Positions 7,122 through 14,437 of a DNA stretch of 14,741 nt are shown here, in pieces (within the stretch, counting starts at the first letter, position 1; the number at the start of each line of letters is the position of its first letter). The DNA comes from JAKPQD01 sp029572965 (GTDB taxonomy: Bacteria; Bacteroidota; Bacteroidia; Bacteroidales; DTGW01). The notes under the pieces are model-generated. The model searched no databases and had not been told where the DNA came from. It saw nothing but the letters and a program-made list of their open reading frames with translations. The stretch lies in the NCBI GenBank assembly GCA_035374585.1, contig DAOSPF010000069.1, forward strand, positions 1-14,741, read 5' to 3'. Both the position numbers and the translations under genes were made by a program.

Positions 7122-7517
7122 ATGCCCAAAAAATATCTCTTATCGTATTGTTTTAAACTTATCGCGATGAACCTAACCTTAGGGTTATCTTTTGCAGGTT
7201 ATTATTATTTCCTGCACCGCGAAAGCTCCTCACAATACTGGCCTGCACTGCTCGTTATATTTTCGGCAGTAAATTTTGCTTTCCATCTATTTCTCATCCA
7301 ATCATTTTTAAAAAGGCCAGCCGTATTTTTCAGGTCTTTTCTTTTGCTTACTGTATTAAAACTTTTAATTTACAGTAGTGTTATTATTATTTTTATATTG
7401 CAGATTAACAAGGGGATGGCAGACTTTCTGATATCTTTTTTAATCATTTATTTAGCTTTCACAATTTTTGAAGTTTTTGAGCTAATTAAAATTTCAAAAA
7501 AAAATATAATTAATTAG
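7122..7517 (+). CDS. Four-helix membrane protein in the AtpI position
   Basis: 131 residues with four predicted transmembrane helices at about 9-30, 40-60, 71-93 and 100-122, and a basic C terminus (K-I-S-K-K). It follows atpZ by 12 bases and precedes atpB by 62, the place that AtpI (also four helices, about 120-130 residues) occupies in many bacteria. Sequence similarity to classic AtpI is too low for me to confirm by eye, so the symbol is withheld. A role in assembling the a subunit or c ring is inferred from position and topology only. Confidence 0.8.
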   Translation: MPKKYLLSYCFKLIAMNLTLGLSFAGYYYFLHRESSSQYWPALLVIFSAVNFAFHLFLIQSFLKRPAVFFRSFLLLTVLKLLIYSSVIIIFILQINKGMADFLISFLIIYLAFTIFEVFELIKISKKNIIN

Positions 7518-7526
7518 AATTATTCA

Positions 7527-7534
7527 TACCTTTG
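7527..7534 (+). promoter_or_regulatory. -7 promoter element before atpB
   Basis: TACCTTTG matches TAnnTTTG exactly and lies 45 bases before the atpB ATG. No good -33 element is visible in the A/T-only sequence upstream. It would let the structural ATP synthase genes be transcribed separately from bactofilin, atpZ and the AtpI-like gene. Confidence 0.5.
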
Positions 7535-7579
7535 ATGGGCTTAAAAAGGTCCGCAAGTTAAACAGTAAAGTTTAAGATT

Positions 7580-8698
7580 ATGGCTCGGTCCATTACATTC
7601 GCTACCATTATTTCTTTTATGCTGCTTTCATTTAATATGTATGGGCAGCATATTACTGCTGATACTGCTATTTCGCATGACAGTGTTGTCACAGAAAAAG
7701 CCCACAATCCAGAAGGAGGCTTTAAACCAGGGGACTTTATGCTTGAACATATCCTCGATAGTCACGAATGGCACATCATTACTGTTGGACATACTCACGT
7801 ATCTATTCCGCTTCCGGTAATCCTTTACAGTAAAGTATCCGGCCTGCATTTTTTCATGTCAAGCAAGTTTCATCATGGTACAGAAAGCTATAAAAACTTT
7901 TATATTGCCGAAGAAGGCCCGAATAAAGGTAAAATAGTTGAAAAAGTACAAAGTGAACATGGCGAAAAAGAAATCGTACCATTAGATTTATCTATCACCA
8001 AAGTTGTATTTTCGCTTTTATTGTCCTGTATTCTTTTATTGGTAGTATTTATCAGCATTGCACGAAAATATACACGCGAAGGCATAAAAGCTCCAAGTGG
8101 ATTGCAATCAGCCCTTGAACCGATGATTTTGTTTGTTGTAGATGATATAGCCAAACCATCCCTTGGCGAGAAAAAATATGAAAAGTTTCTGCCATATTTA
8201 TTGACCATATTCTTCTTTATCTGGTTCAACAACATGTTAGGACTTATCCCTATTTTCCCTGGAGGGGCAAATGTCACGGGGAACATTGCAGTTACAATGG
8301 TCTTGGCAGCCTTCACTTTTGTAATTACTACCATTAACGGGAATAAACATTATTGGGAAGAAATTTACAATGCCCCCGGAGTTCCCTGGTGGCTTAAGTT
8401 TCCCATTCCATTAATGCCTTTCATTGAAATTTTAGGATTGATTATAAAGCCAGTTGTTTTGATGGTCCGTCTCTTTGCCAACATAACAGCAGGCCACTTA
8501 ATCATATTGGCATTTGTTAGTTTGATATTCATTTTTGCCCAGATTAGCCCGGCATTGGGTTATGGAGTATCTGTGTTATCAACTGCATTTGCATTATTTA
8601 TGAGTTTACTGGAATTACTGGTAGCGCTCATCCAGGCTTATGTGTTTACATTGTTGTCGGCAATATACTTTAGCATGGCTACTGCCGAACATCATTAA
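7580..8698 (+). CDS. atpB: ATP synthase F0 subunit a, long Bacteroidota type
   Basis: 372 residues, about 100 longer than the E. coli a subunit. Residues 1-23 look like a signal peptide. Residues 24-140 are an extra exported region with 12 histidines (24, 33, 42, 57, 62, 65, 71, 73, 90, 98, 99, 127), placed on the periplasmic side if the signal works. From about residue 141 the standard a-subunit helices follow. The essential arginine is R297 in L-M-V-R-L-F-A-N, and the last helix has I-Q352-A-Y-V-F. Subunit a forms the two half-channels that pass ions to the c ring. The extension is known in Bacteroidota a subunits; its job is not established. The gene leads the structural operon, 23 bases before atpE. 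Confidence 0.97.
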   Translation: MARSITFATIISFMLLSFNMYGQHITADTAISHDSVVTEKAHNPEGGFKPGDFMLEHILDSHEWHIITVGHTHVSIPLPVILYSKVSGLHFFMSSKFHHGTESYKNFYIAEEGPNKGKIVEKVQSEHGEKEIVPLDLSITKVVFSLLLSCILLLVVFISIARKYTREGIKAPSGLQSALEPMILFVVDDIAKPSLGEKKYEKFLPYLLTIFFFIWFNNMLGLIPIFPGGANVTGNIAVTMVLAAFTFVITTINGNKHYWEEIYNAPGVPWWLKFPIPLMPFIEILGLIIKPVVLMVRLFANITAGHLIILAFVSLIFIFAQISPALGYGVSVLSTAFALFMSLLELLVALIQAYVFTLLSAIYFSMATAEHH

Positions 8699-8721
8699 TT
8701 AATAATTAAAAATTTAAACGT

Positions 8722-8973
8722 ATGTTAACAGCTTTGTTGATTTTACTTGAAGCTGCAGGTGTAGCAAAACTCGGTGCAGGTGTTGGAGCAGGCTTGGCTG
8801 CTGTTGGTGCTGGTTTAGGCATTGGCCTTATTGGTGGCAACTTTATGGAAGCTATAGCCCGTCAACCTGAAGCAGTTGGCGATCTTCGTTCAAACATGAT
8901 TATTGCAGCTGCGTTGGTTGAAGGAGTTGCTTTCTTCGCTATTATCGTTTGTTTGCTTATCCTTTTCTTGTAA
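8722..8973 (+). CDS. atpE: ATP synthase F0 subunit c, proton type
   Basis: 83 residues forming a two-helix hairpin. The first helix has the G-x-G-x-G-x-G packing motif (G29 to G35), the loop has R47-Q-P-E, and the ion-binding carboxylate is E67 in A-L-V-E-G. In sodium-coupled c subunits such as that of Ilyobacter, a Gln sits in the first helix and Glu-Ser in the second. Here the matching positions are I34 and G68, so proton coupling is predicted. Several copies form the rotor ring in the inner membrane. A strong hairpin lies just after the stop codon, which may raise c-subunit expression over the genes behind it. Confidence 0.97.
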   Translation: MLTALLILLEAAGVAKLGAGVGAGLAAVGAGLGIGLIGGNFMEAIARQPEAVGDLRSNMIIAAALVEGVAFFAIIVCLLILFL

Positions 8974-8984
8974 AAAGAAAAAAT

Positions 8985-9015
8985 ACCGGAACTTGCGATT
9001 GGCAGTTCCGGTTTT
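8985..9015 (+). terminator. GC-rich hairpin with T-tract between atpE and atpF
   Basis: ACCGGAACT at 8985-8993 pairs with AGTTCCGGT at 9004-9012 over nine base pairs, around a 10-nt loop, and TTTT follows through 9015. It begins 11 bases after the atpE stop codon and ends 36 bases before the atpF ATG. The shape is that of an intrinsic terminator with a short T-tract. Inside this operon it would have to be leaky, or would act as an mRNA-stabilising or processing hairpin. Confidence 0.65.
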
Positions 9016-9051
9016 ATTGAAAAAGTTAAAAAACATCATAAACAGAGAATT

Positions 9052-9543
9052 ATGGAACTCGTTACGCCCAATGTCGGAACCATTTTTTGGATGCTACTTT
9101 TCTTCAGCCTTGTATTGCTTATTTTGAAAAAATTTGCATGGAAGCCTATTTTAAATTCTCTCAAAAATCGTGAGAAGAGCATTGAAGATGCCCTTAAGAG
9201 TGCCGAACATGCCAAGGAAGAAATGCAAAAGCTCAAACAGGACAATGAAAAAATCCTTGCTGATGCCAGGCGTGAACGTGACTTTTTGATGAAAGAAGCT
9301 CGCGAAATGAAAGATAAAATCATTGCTGACGCCCAGGAATTGGCTAAGGTTGAAGCTAAAAAGCTTATAGATGCTGCAAAACAAAACATTGATAATGAAA
9401 AGCGTAATGCTATCAACGAAATAAAAATGCAGATAGCTAATCTTTCTATCGAAATTGCTGAAAAAATCATTCGAGAAAAGTTGGATGAAGAAAAGCAAAA
9501 GCAAATTGTTGAAAAGATGCTTGATGAAATTAACCTCAGTTAA
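9052..9543 (+). CDS. atpF: ATP synthase F0 subunit b
   Basis: 163 residues. One transmembrane helix at about residues 8-27 is followed by the conserved F-A-W-K-P-I-L and then a long charged, Ala-rich helix to the end. This is the layout of the b subunit that forms the peripheral stalk dimer. It ties the membrane sector to alpha and delta and stops them rotating. The length is normal. The ATG follows the hairpin after atpE, and the stop is 11 bases before atpH. Confidence 0.96.
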   Translation: MELVTPNVGTIFWMLLFFSLVLLILKKFAWKPILNSLKNREKSIEDALKSAEHAKEEMQKLKQDNEKILADARRERDFLMKEAREMKDKIIADAQELAKVEAKKLIDAAKQNIDNEKRNAINEIKMQIANLSIEIAEKIIREKLDEEKQKQIVEKMLDEINLS

Positions 9544-9554
9544 TTATTTGTGCA

Positions 9555-10100
9555 ATGAACGAAAGTATTATCGCTGTCAGATACGCAAAAGCGCTTTTTC
9601 AACTTGCTGTTGAAAAAAACAAAGCCGACGTTTTAAAGAATGATATGGAAACTCTTTATCACTCTATTGAAGCTGTTAGCGAGCTGAAAGCATTATTTTA
9701 CAATCCTGTTGTTAAACCCGGAATGAAGACAAACATTATCCGTGAGGTTTTCGGCTCTTTTGATGCAGATACTTTGGGTTTTTTAACATTATTAATTCAA
9801 AACCGCAGGGAAGAATATATTGAAGAAATTGCACTCAATTTTATCAAACGATACAGGAAATATAAGGGCATTGAAAAAGTAATTTTTACTACTGCCATTA
9901 AGATTGACGGAGATATTGAAAGCAAGATAAAACAACAAATTGGTAAATATTTAAAAGCTGATGTTGAGTTTGAATCCCAGGTTGATGAACGCCTTATTGG
10001 AGGGTTTAGGCTACGCCTTGGAGATAAGCAATACGATGCCAGTATCTCAACAAAATTAGAAGATTTAAAGAGAAAACTTGTTAAAACATCTATACATTAA
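9555..10100 (+). CDS. atpH: ATP synthase F1 subunit delta
   Basis: 181 residues, the normal size for the OSCP/delta family. The N-terminal domain starts with the typical V-R-Y-A-K-A-L-F-Q-L-A, and the C-terminal part has the family pattern D-x-R-L-I-G-G-F-R-L-R-L-G-D, here with D-E-R at about residues 143-145, and ends with the usual short helix. It sits on top of F1 and joins alpha to the b stalk. The gene lies between atpF (11 bases) and atpA (21 bases). Confidence 0.95.
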   Translation: MNESIIAVRYAKALFQLAVEKNKADVLKNDMETLYHSIEAVSELKALFYNPVVKPGMKTNIIREVFGSFDADTLGFLTLLIQNRREEYIEEIALNFIKRYRKYKGIEKVIFTTAIKIDGDIESKIKQQIGKYLKADVEFESQVDERLIGGFRLRLGDKQYDASISTKLEDLKRKLVKTSIH

Positions 10101-10121
10101 GCAATAGAAAAAATTCAGAAT

Positions 10122-11702
10122 ATGGCAAACATTAAACCATCAGAGATTTCCGGAATACTTAAAAAAGCCATTGAGGGCGCTGGCGCTGGTGTGGCAATGG
10201 AGGAAGTCGGTACAGTATTACAAGTTGGAGACGGTATAGCCCGTATTTATGGGCTATCACAAGTTCAGAGCAATGAGCTTATTGAGTTCGCCAATGGCAT
10301 GAAAGGTATTGTACTTAACCTTGAAGAAGATAATGTTGGAGCAGTATTACTTGGCCCTTCTACAGAGATTCGCGAGGGGGACACAGTAAAGCGCACAAAA
10401 CGCATTGCGTCAATTAATGTTGGAGAAGGGATGCTTGGCCGTATTATTAATACTATAGGCGAACCACTTGATGGTAAAGGCCCAATTACCGGCAAGACCT
10501 ACGAAATGCCGCTTGAAAGGAAAGCTCCTGGCGTTATATACCGTCAACCTGTAAAAGAGCCACTTCAAACAGGTATTAAAGCTATTGATGCCATGATCCC
10601 TATTGGACGTGGGCAACGTGAGCTTATCATTGGCGACCGTCAGACAGGAAAAACTGCCATAGCAATAGATACCATTATCAATCAAAAAGAATTTTTTGAT
10701 AAAGGCACCCCGGTATATTGTATTTATGTAGCTGTTGGTCAAAAAGGCTCGACTGTTGCCAACATTGCAAAGACTTTGGAAGAACATGGTGCCATGCACT
10801 ATACCACTATAGTAGCGGCAACAGCTGCCGATCCGGCTGCTATGCAATTCTATGCGCCATTTGCCGGTTGTGCTATTGGCGAATATTTCAGAGATACAGG
10901 ACGTCCTGCACTTATAGTATATGATGATCTTTCAAAACAAGCAGTATCATATCGCGAGGTGTCATTGTTGCTCCGTCGCCCTCCCGGACGTGAAGCATAT
11001 CCCGGAGATGTATTTTATCTGCACTCACGTTTGCTTGAACGAGCAGCAAAGATTATTGAATCAGATGAAATTGCAGCCCAAATGAATGATTTACCTGAGA
11101 CCTTGAAGCCTATTGTTAAAGGTGGCGGTTCACTTACTGCACTTCCTATCATTGAAACACAAGCTGGTGACGTTTCGGCATATATCCCTACCAATGTAAT
11201 TTCTATTACAGATGGACAGATATTCCTTGAATCCAACTTGTTCAACTCTGGAGTAAGGCCTGCTATCAACGTAGGTATTTCGGTATCACGTGTAGGAGGC
11301 AATGCCCAGATAAAATCTATGAAAAAAGTTGCCGGAACATTGAAACTTGACCAGGCACAATATAAAAACCTTGAAGCATTTGCCAAGTTTGGCTCTGACC
11401 TTGATGCTGCAACATTAGCAATATTGGACAAGGGGGCTAAGAACGTTGAAATTCTTAAACAAGGGTTGCATTCGCCACTTACTGTAGAAAAGCAAATTGC
11501 CATAATCTACTGTGGGACAAATGGTTTGCTTAAAGACATCCCTCTTTCAAAAGTAAAAGAGTTTGAGTTTGAGTTTTTGCAACATATAGAGATGAAAAAT
11601 CCAGAAGTTCTTTCAAAACTGAGAGATGGCATTATTAATGAAGATATCTCCAAGACTATTGAGAAACTTGCTGCTGAAGTAGTTGATAAATTAAAAAGCT
11701 AA
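10122..11702 (+). CDS. atpA: ATP synthase F1 subunit alpha
   Basis: 526 residues with the three usual parts: a beta-barrel domain to about residue 95, the nucleotide-binding domain, and a helical C terminus. The P-loop is G171-D-R-Q-T-G-K177-T, with the Gln typical of alpha subunits. The Walker B strand is A-L-I-V-Y-D-D, and the arginine finger that reaches into the beta catalytic site is R390 in S-V-S-R-V-G-G. Alpha binds nucleotide without hydrolysing it and alternates with beta in the hexamer. The beta gene is not in the window. The sequence is highly conserved and intact. Confidence 0.98.
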   Translation: MANIKPSEISGILKKAIEGAGAGVAMEEVGTVLQVGDGIARIYGLSQVQSNELIEFANGMKGIVLNLEEDNVGAVLLGPSTEIREGDTVKRTKRIASINVGEGMLGRIINTIGEPLDGKGPITGKTYEMPLERKAPGVIYRQPVKEPLQTGIKAIDAMIPIGRGQRELIIGDRQTGKTAIAIDTIINQKEFFDKGTPVYCIYVAVGQKGSTVANIAKTLEEHGAMHYTTIVAATAADPAAMQFYAPFAGCAIGEYFRDTGRPALIVYDDLSKQAVSYREVSLLLRRPPGREAYPGDVFYLHSRLLERAAKIIESDEIAAQMNDLPETLKPIVKGGGSLTALPIIETQAGDVSAYIPTNVISITDGQIFLESNLFNSGVRPAINVGISVSRVGGNAQIKSMKKVAGTLKLDQAQYKNLEAFAKFGSDLDAATLAILDKGAKNVEILKQGLHSPLTVEKQIAIIYCGTNGLLKDIPLSKVKEFEFEFLQHIEMKNPEVLSKLRDGIINEDISKTIEKLAAEVVDKLKS

Positions 11703-11729
11703 AATTACCAGAGTTAGTTTTAAAGCAAT

Positions 11730-12614
11730 ATGGCCAATTTAAAAGAAATACGTACACGAATAGCATCTGTAACCTCAACAAAGCAGATTACCAGTGCGAT
11801 GAAGATGGTATCAGCTGCAAAGCTTAAAAAAGCCCAGGATGCAGTGTTGCAACTGCGGCCTTATGCAGATAAGCTGAGTAATATTTTGAAAGATGTAAGC
11901 GATAGTTGTGATAATATTACAGAAAATGTTTACATTAAACCAAGGCCGGTAAAAAATGTGCTTGTTGTTGTTATTACTTCAAACAGGGGGCTTTGTGGCG
12001 GGTTCAATGCCAATGCCGTTAAGCTTGTCATGAACCTTGCACAAAATGAATATAATAACTTATTTAAAACTAACAGGTTTAAAATATTTTGTATTGGCAA
12101 AAAAGGCAACGATATGTTAAAGTCAAAAAAAATGCCTATTTACCAATACAGAGCTGATTTAGTAGATAAACCAACATATGCCCGTATTGAAGATACAGCT
12201 AATGATTTGCTTGAATGGTATAAATCTGGGGAATTTGATAAGATAATTTTGATCTATAACCGCTTTAAAAATGCTGCAGTACAGATTTTAGCCGAAGAAC
12301 AATTTATACCTGTATTGTTAGAAAAAGAAAAAGAAAAAAAACGCGGCATACTTTCCGACTATATTTTTGAACCACAGCAAGCAGAGCTTGTTGACGAATT
12401 GATACCATATACTTTAAAAATACGTTTTTATAACGCAATACTTGATTCACTTGCATCTGAGCATGGGGCACGTATGACAGCTATGCACAAAGCCACTGAC
12501 AATGCCTCTGAATTGATTAAAGAGCTAACTTTGAGCTATAATAAAGCACGTCAGGCAACCATTACAGGTGAAATACTTGAAATTGTTGGAGGTGCAGAGG
12601 CCCTCAAAGGATAA
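11730..12614 (+). CDS. atpG: ATP synthase F1 subunit gamma
   Basis: 294 residues. The N-terminal helix has the classic I-R-x-R-I-A-S-V-x-S-T-K-Q-I-T-x-A-M-K-M-V pattern, and the C-terminal helix has A-R-M-x-A-M-x-x-A-T-D-N-A and ends near I-V-G-G-A-E-A-L. These two helices form the central rotating shaft. The middle domain includes S-N-R-G-L-C-G-G-F-N. It is the last ATP synthase gene of the cluster and is followed 25 bases later by a thioesterase gene. Confidence 0.97.
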   Translation: MANLKEIRTRIASVTSTKQITSAMKMVSAAKLKKAQDAVLQLRPYADKLSNILKDVSDSCDNITENVYIKPRPVKNVLVVVITSNRGLCGGFNANAVKLVMNLAQNEYNNLFKTNRFKIFCIGKKGNDMLKSKKMPIYQYRADLVDKPTYARIEDTANDLLEWYKSGEFDKIILIYNRFKNAAVQILAEEQFIPVLLEKEKEKKRGILSDYIFEPQQAELVDELIPYTLKIRFYNAILDSLASEHGARMTAMHKATDNASELIKELTLSYNKARQATITGEILEIVGGAEALKG

Positions 12615-12639
12615 TTTTTATGGCTTTAAAGCACTTATT

Positions 12640-13053
12640 ATGTACACATATTTTATTTCGCCTAAGTTTGGAGATATTGACGGGTTGGGGCATGTAAATA
12701 ATACAGTAATACCCAGTTGGTTTGAACAAGCACGAAACTATCTTTATAAATTATTTAACCCGGAGTTAGATTTAAAAACCTGGAACCTTATTTTAGCCAG
12801 GTTTGAAGTTGATTTTGTTTCGCAGATGTACTACTCAAAAGATGTTGAAATCAGGACTTTTGTATCAAAAATAGGCCGTTCTTCATTTGAAGTATATCAG
12901 GAGGCATGGCAAAGCGGGCATATTTGTGCAAAAGGGAAAACCGTACTGGTGCATTTTGATTTTATACAGCAAAAATCTGCTGCCATTCCTGAAGATATAC
13001 GCGAAAAATTATCCGAACATCTTATTGCAGCCATTGATGCTACTGCTAATTAA
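12640..13053 (+). CDS. Hotdog-fold acyl-CoA thioesterase (4HBT/YbgC type)
   Basis: 137 residues. The N terminus carries F-G-D12-I-D14-G-L-G-H-V-N-N, the active-site signature of 4-hydroxybenzoyl-CoA/YbgC-type thioesterases, with D14 the likely nucleophile or base. The remaining strands fit a single hotdog domain, normally active as a tetramer. It probably hydrolyses an acyl-CoA; the substrate cannot be read from the sequence. The ATG at 12640 places the motif at the usual distance from the N terminus. The longer frame from 12568 would begin inside atpG, and an ATG at 12620 is out of frame. It is likely co-transcribed with atpG. Confidence 0.85.
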   Translation: MYTYFISPKFGDIDGLGHVNNTVIPSWFEQARNYLYKLFNPELDLKTWNLILARFEVDFVSQMYYSKDVEIRTFVSKIGRSSFEVYQEAWQSGHICAKGKTVLVHFDFIQQKSAAIPEDIREKLSEHLIAAIDATAN

Positions 13054-13094
13054 AGAATAGTTGTAAACTCTCATTCTTTTCTTGGGCTAATTAT

Positions 13095-13102
13095 TATCTT
13101 TG
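13095..13102 (+). promoter_or_regulatory. -7 promoter element for tyrS
   Basis: TATCTTTG matches TAnnTTTG exactly and lies 28 bases before the ATG at 13131. No convincing -33 element is seen. Its position makes the TTG at 13107 an unlikely start. Confidence 0.5.
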
Positions 13103-13130
13103 GCACTTGAAAATTTTAGACGATATAACT

Positions 13131-14423
13131 ATGGACTTTTTTGAAGAGCTCAAGTGGAGAGGGATGATACATGATTACACTCCCGGTTTGGAAGCACAAT
13201 TGCAACGCGAAATGACCACTGCTTATGTTGGTATAGACCCCACAGCAGATTCTTTACATATTGGGCATCTTGTTTCTATAATGCTGCTTAAACATTTACA
13301 GGTAGCTGGTCATAAACCTATTGCCTTAGTTGGTGGGGCCACAGGAATGATAGGGGATCCTTCAGGGAAATCAGAAGAAAGGAACCTTTTGTCTTTAGAA
13401 ACCCTTCGTCATAACCAGGAATGTATCAAAAAACAATTATCCCGTTTTTTAAATTTTGAAACACAAGAAAAAAACTGTGCTATTCTTGTCAATAATTATG
13501 ACTGGATGTCCACTTTTAGTTTCCTTGATTTTATACGTGATGTAGGAAAGCACATTACTGTAAACTACATGATGGCCAAAGATTCTGTAAAAAAACGCAT
13601 TTCGGGCGAAGACCGCGAAGGGATGTCGTTTACAGAATTTACCTATCAGCTTGTTCAGGGCTACGATTTTTTGTATTTATATAAAAATTACGGTTGTAAG
13701 CTTCAGATGGGAGGTTCAGACCAATGGGGCAATATCACTACAGGGACAGAAATGATACGCCGTATTGAAGGCGGGGAAGCATTTGCCCTTACCTGCCCTT
13801 TGATTACTAAAGCTGACGGAGGAAAATTTGGGAAGACCGAAAAAGGCAATGTTTGGTTATCTTCAGCATATACTTCACCATACCAGTTTTATCAGTTTTG
13901 GATGAATGTATCAGATGCTGATGCAGAAAAGTATATCAAAATATTTACCATGCTGCCACCTGCAGAAATTGAAGATATTATTGAAAAACATAAAGTTGAG
14001 CCTCATTTACGTTTGTTGCAGAAAGCTTTAGCCAAAGAAGTAACAGTAATGGTGCATTCGCAAGCTGAATATGAGTCTGCTGTTGAGGCATCAGAAATAT
14101 TGTTTGGCAAAGGAACTGCAGAAACATTAGCCAATTTAAGTGAAAATGATTTTCTTGCAATATTTGACGGAGTTCCACGTTTTGAAATTACCCGCGAGGT
14201 ATTAAAAAGCAATATAGGTATCCTTGATTTATTGGCATCTTCAACAGCCGTTTTCCCTAGTAAAGGAGAAGCTAAACGATTGATTGAAGGAGGAGGTTTG
14301 AGTATCAATAAAAATAAAGTCAATAGTGCTAATGATACTGTAAATGAGAGCTTTTTGCTTAATGAAAAATATTTGTTAGTTCAAAAAGGGAAAAAGAATT
14401 ATAACCTGATCATTGTTAAATAA
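13131..14423 (+). CDS. tyrS: Tyrosyl-tRNA synthetase
   Basis: 430 residues from the ATG at 13131, the usual length for bacterial TyrRS. It is a class I enzyme that charges tRNA-Tyr with tyrosine in the cytoplasm. The HIGH motif is H43-I-G-H, and the KMSKS loop is the TyrRS variant K232-F-G-K-T. Tyrosine-pocket sequences include Y-V-G-I-D-P, Q-x-G-Y-D-F and G-S-D-Q-W-G-N-I. A C-terminal S4-like RNA-binding domain begins at about residue 365. A TTG at 13107 would add eight residues but lies too close to the promoter. No T-box or other leader is evident, and the gene begins its own transcription unit. Confidence 0.97.
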   Translation: MDFFEELKWRGMIHDYTPGLEAQLQREMTTAYVGIDPTADSLHIGHLVSIMLLKHLQVAGHKPIALVGGATGMIGDPSGKSEERNLLSLETLRHNQECIKKQLSRFLNFETQEKNCAILVNNYDWMSTFSFLDFIRDVGKHITVNYMMAKDSVKKRISGEDREGMSFTEFTYQLVQGYDFLYLYKNYGCKLQMGGSDQWGNITTGTEMIRRIEGGEAFALTCPLITKADGGKFGKTEKGNVWLSSAYTSPYQFYQFWMNVSDADAEKYIKIFTMLPPAEIEDIIEKHKVEPHLRLLQKALAKEVTVMVHSQAEYESAVEASEILFGKGTAETLANLSENDFLAIFDGVPRFEITREVLKSNIGILDLLASSTAVFPSKGEAKRLIEGGGLSINKNKVNSANDTVNESFLLNEKYLLVQKGKKNYNLIIVK

Positions 14424-14437
14424 TTAACCTTATAAGT

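Noticed and set aside
8903..9127. Plus-strand open frame running from atpE into atpF
   Set aside because: It is out of frame with both conserved genes and crosses the hairpin, so it is a shadow frame.
10410..10847. Minus-strand open frame of 145 codons inside atpA
   Set aside because: It is fully antisense to highly conserved atpA. The translation shows no domain pattern.
12568..12639. Longer thioesterase start inside atpG
   Set aside because: The extra residues do not fit the hotdog fold, and the ATG at 12640 places the catalytic motif at the usual distance.
13107..13130. TTG start for tyrS
   Set aside because: It sits only four bases after the -7 box, about where transcription should begin. 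The ATG at 13131 gives the normal TyrRS N terminus.
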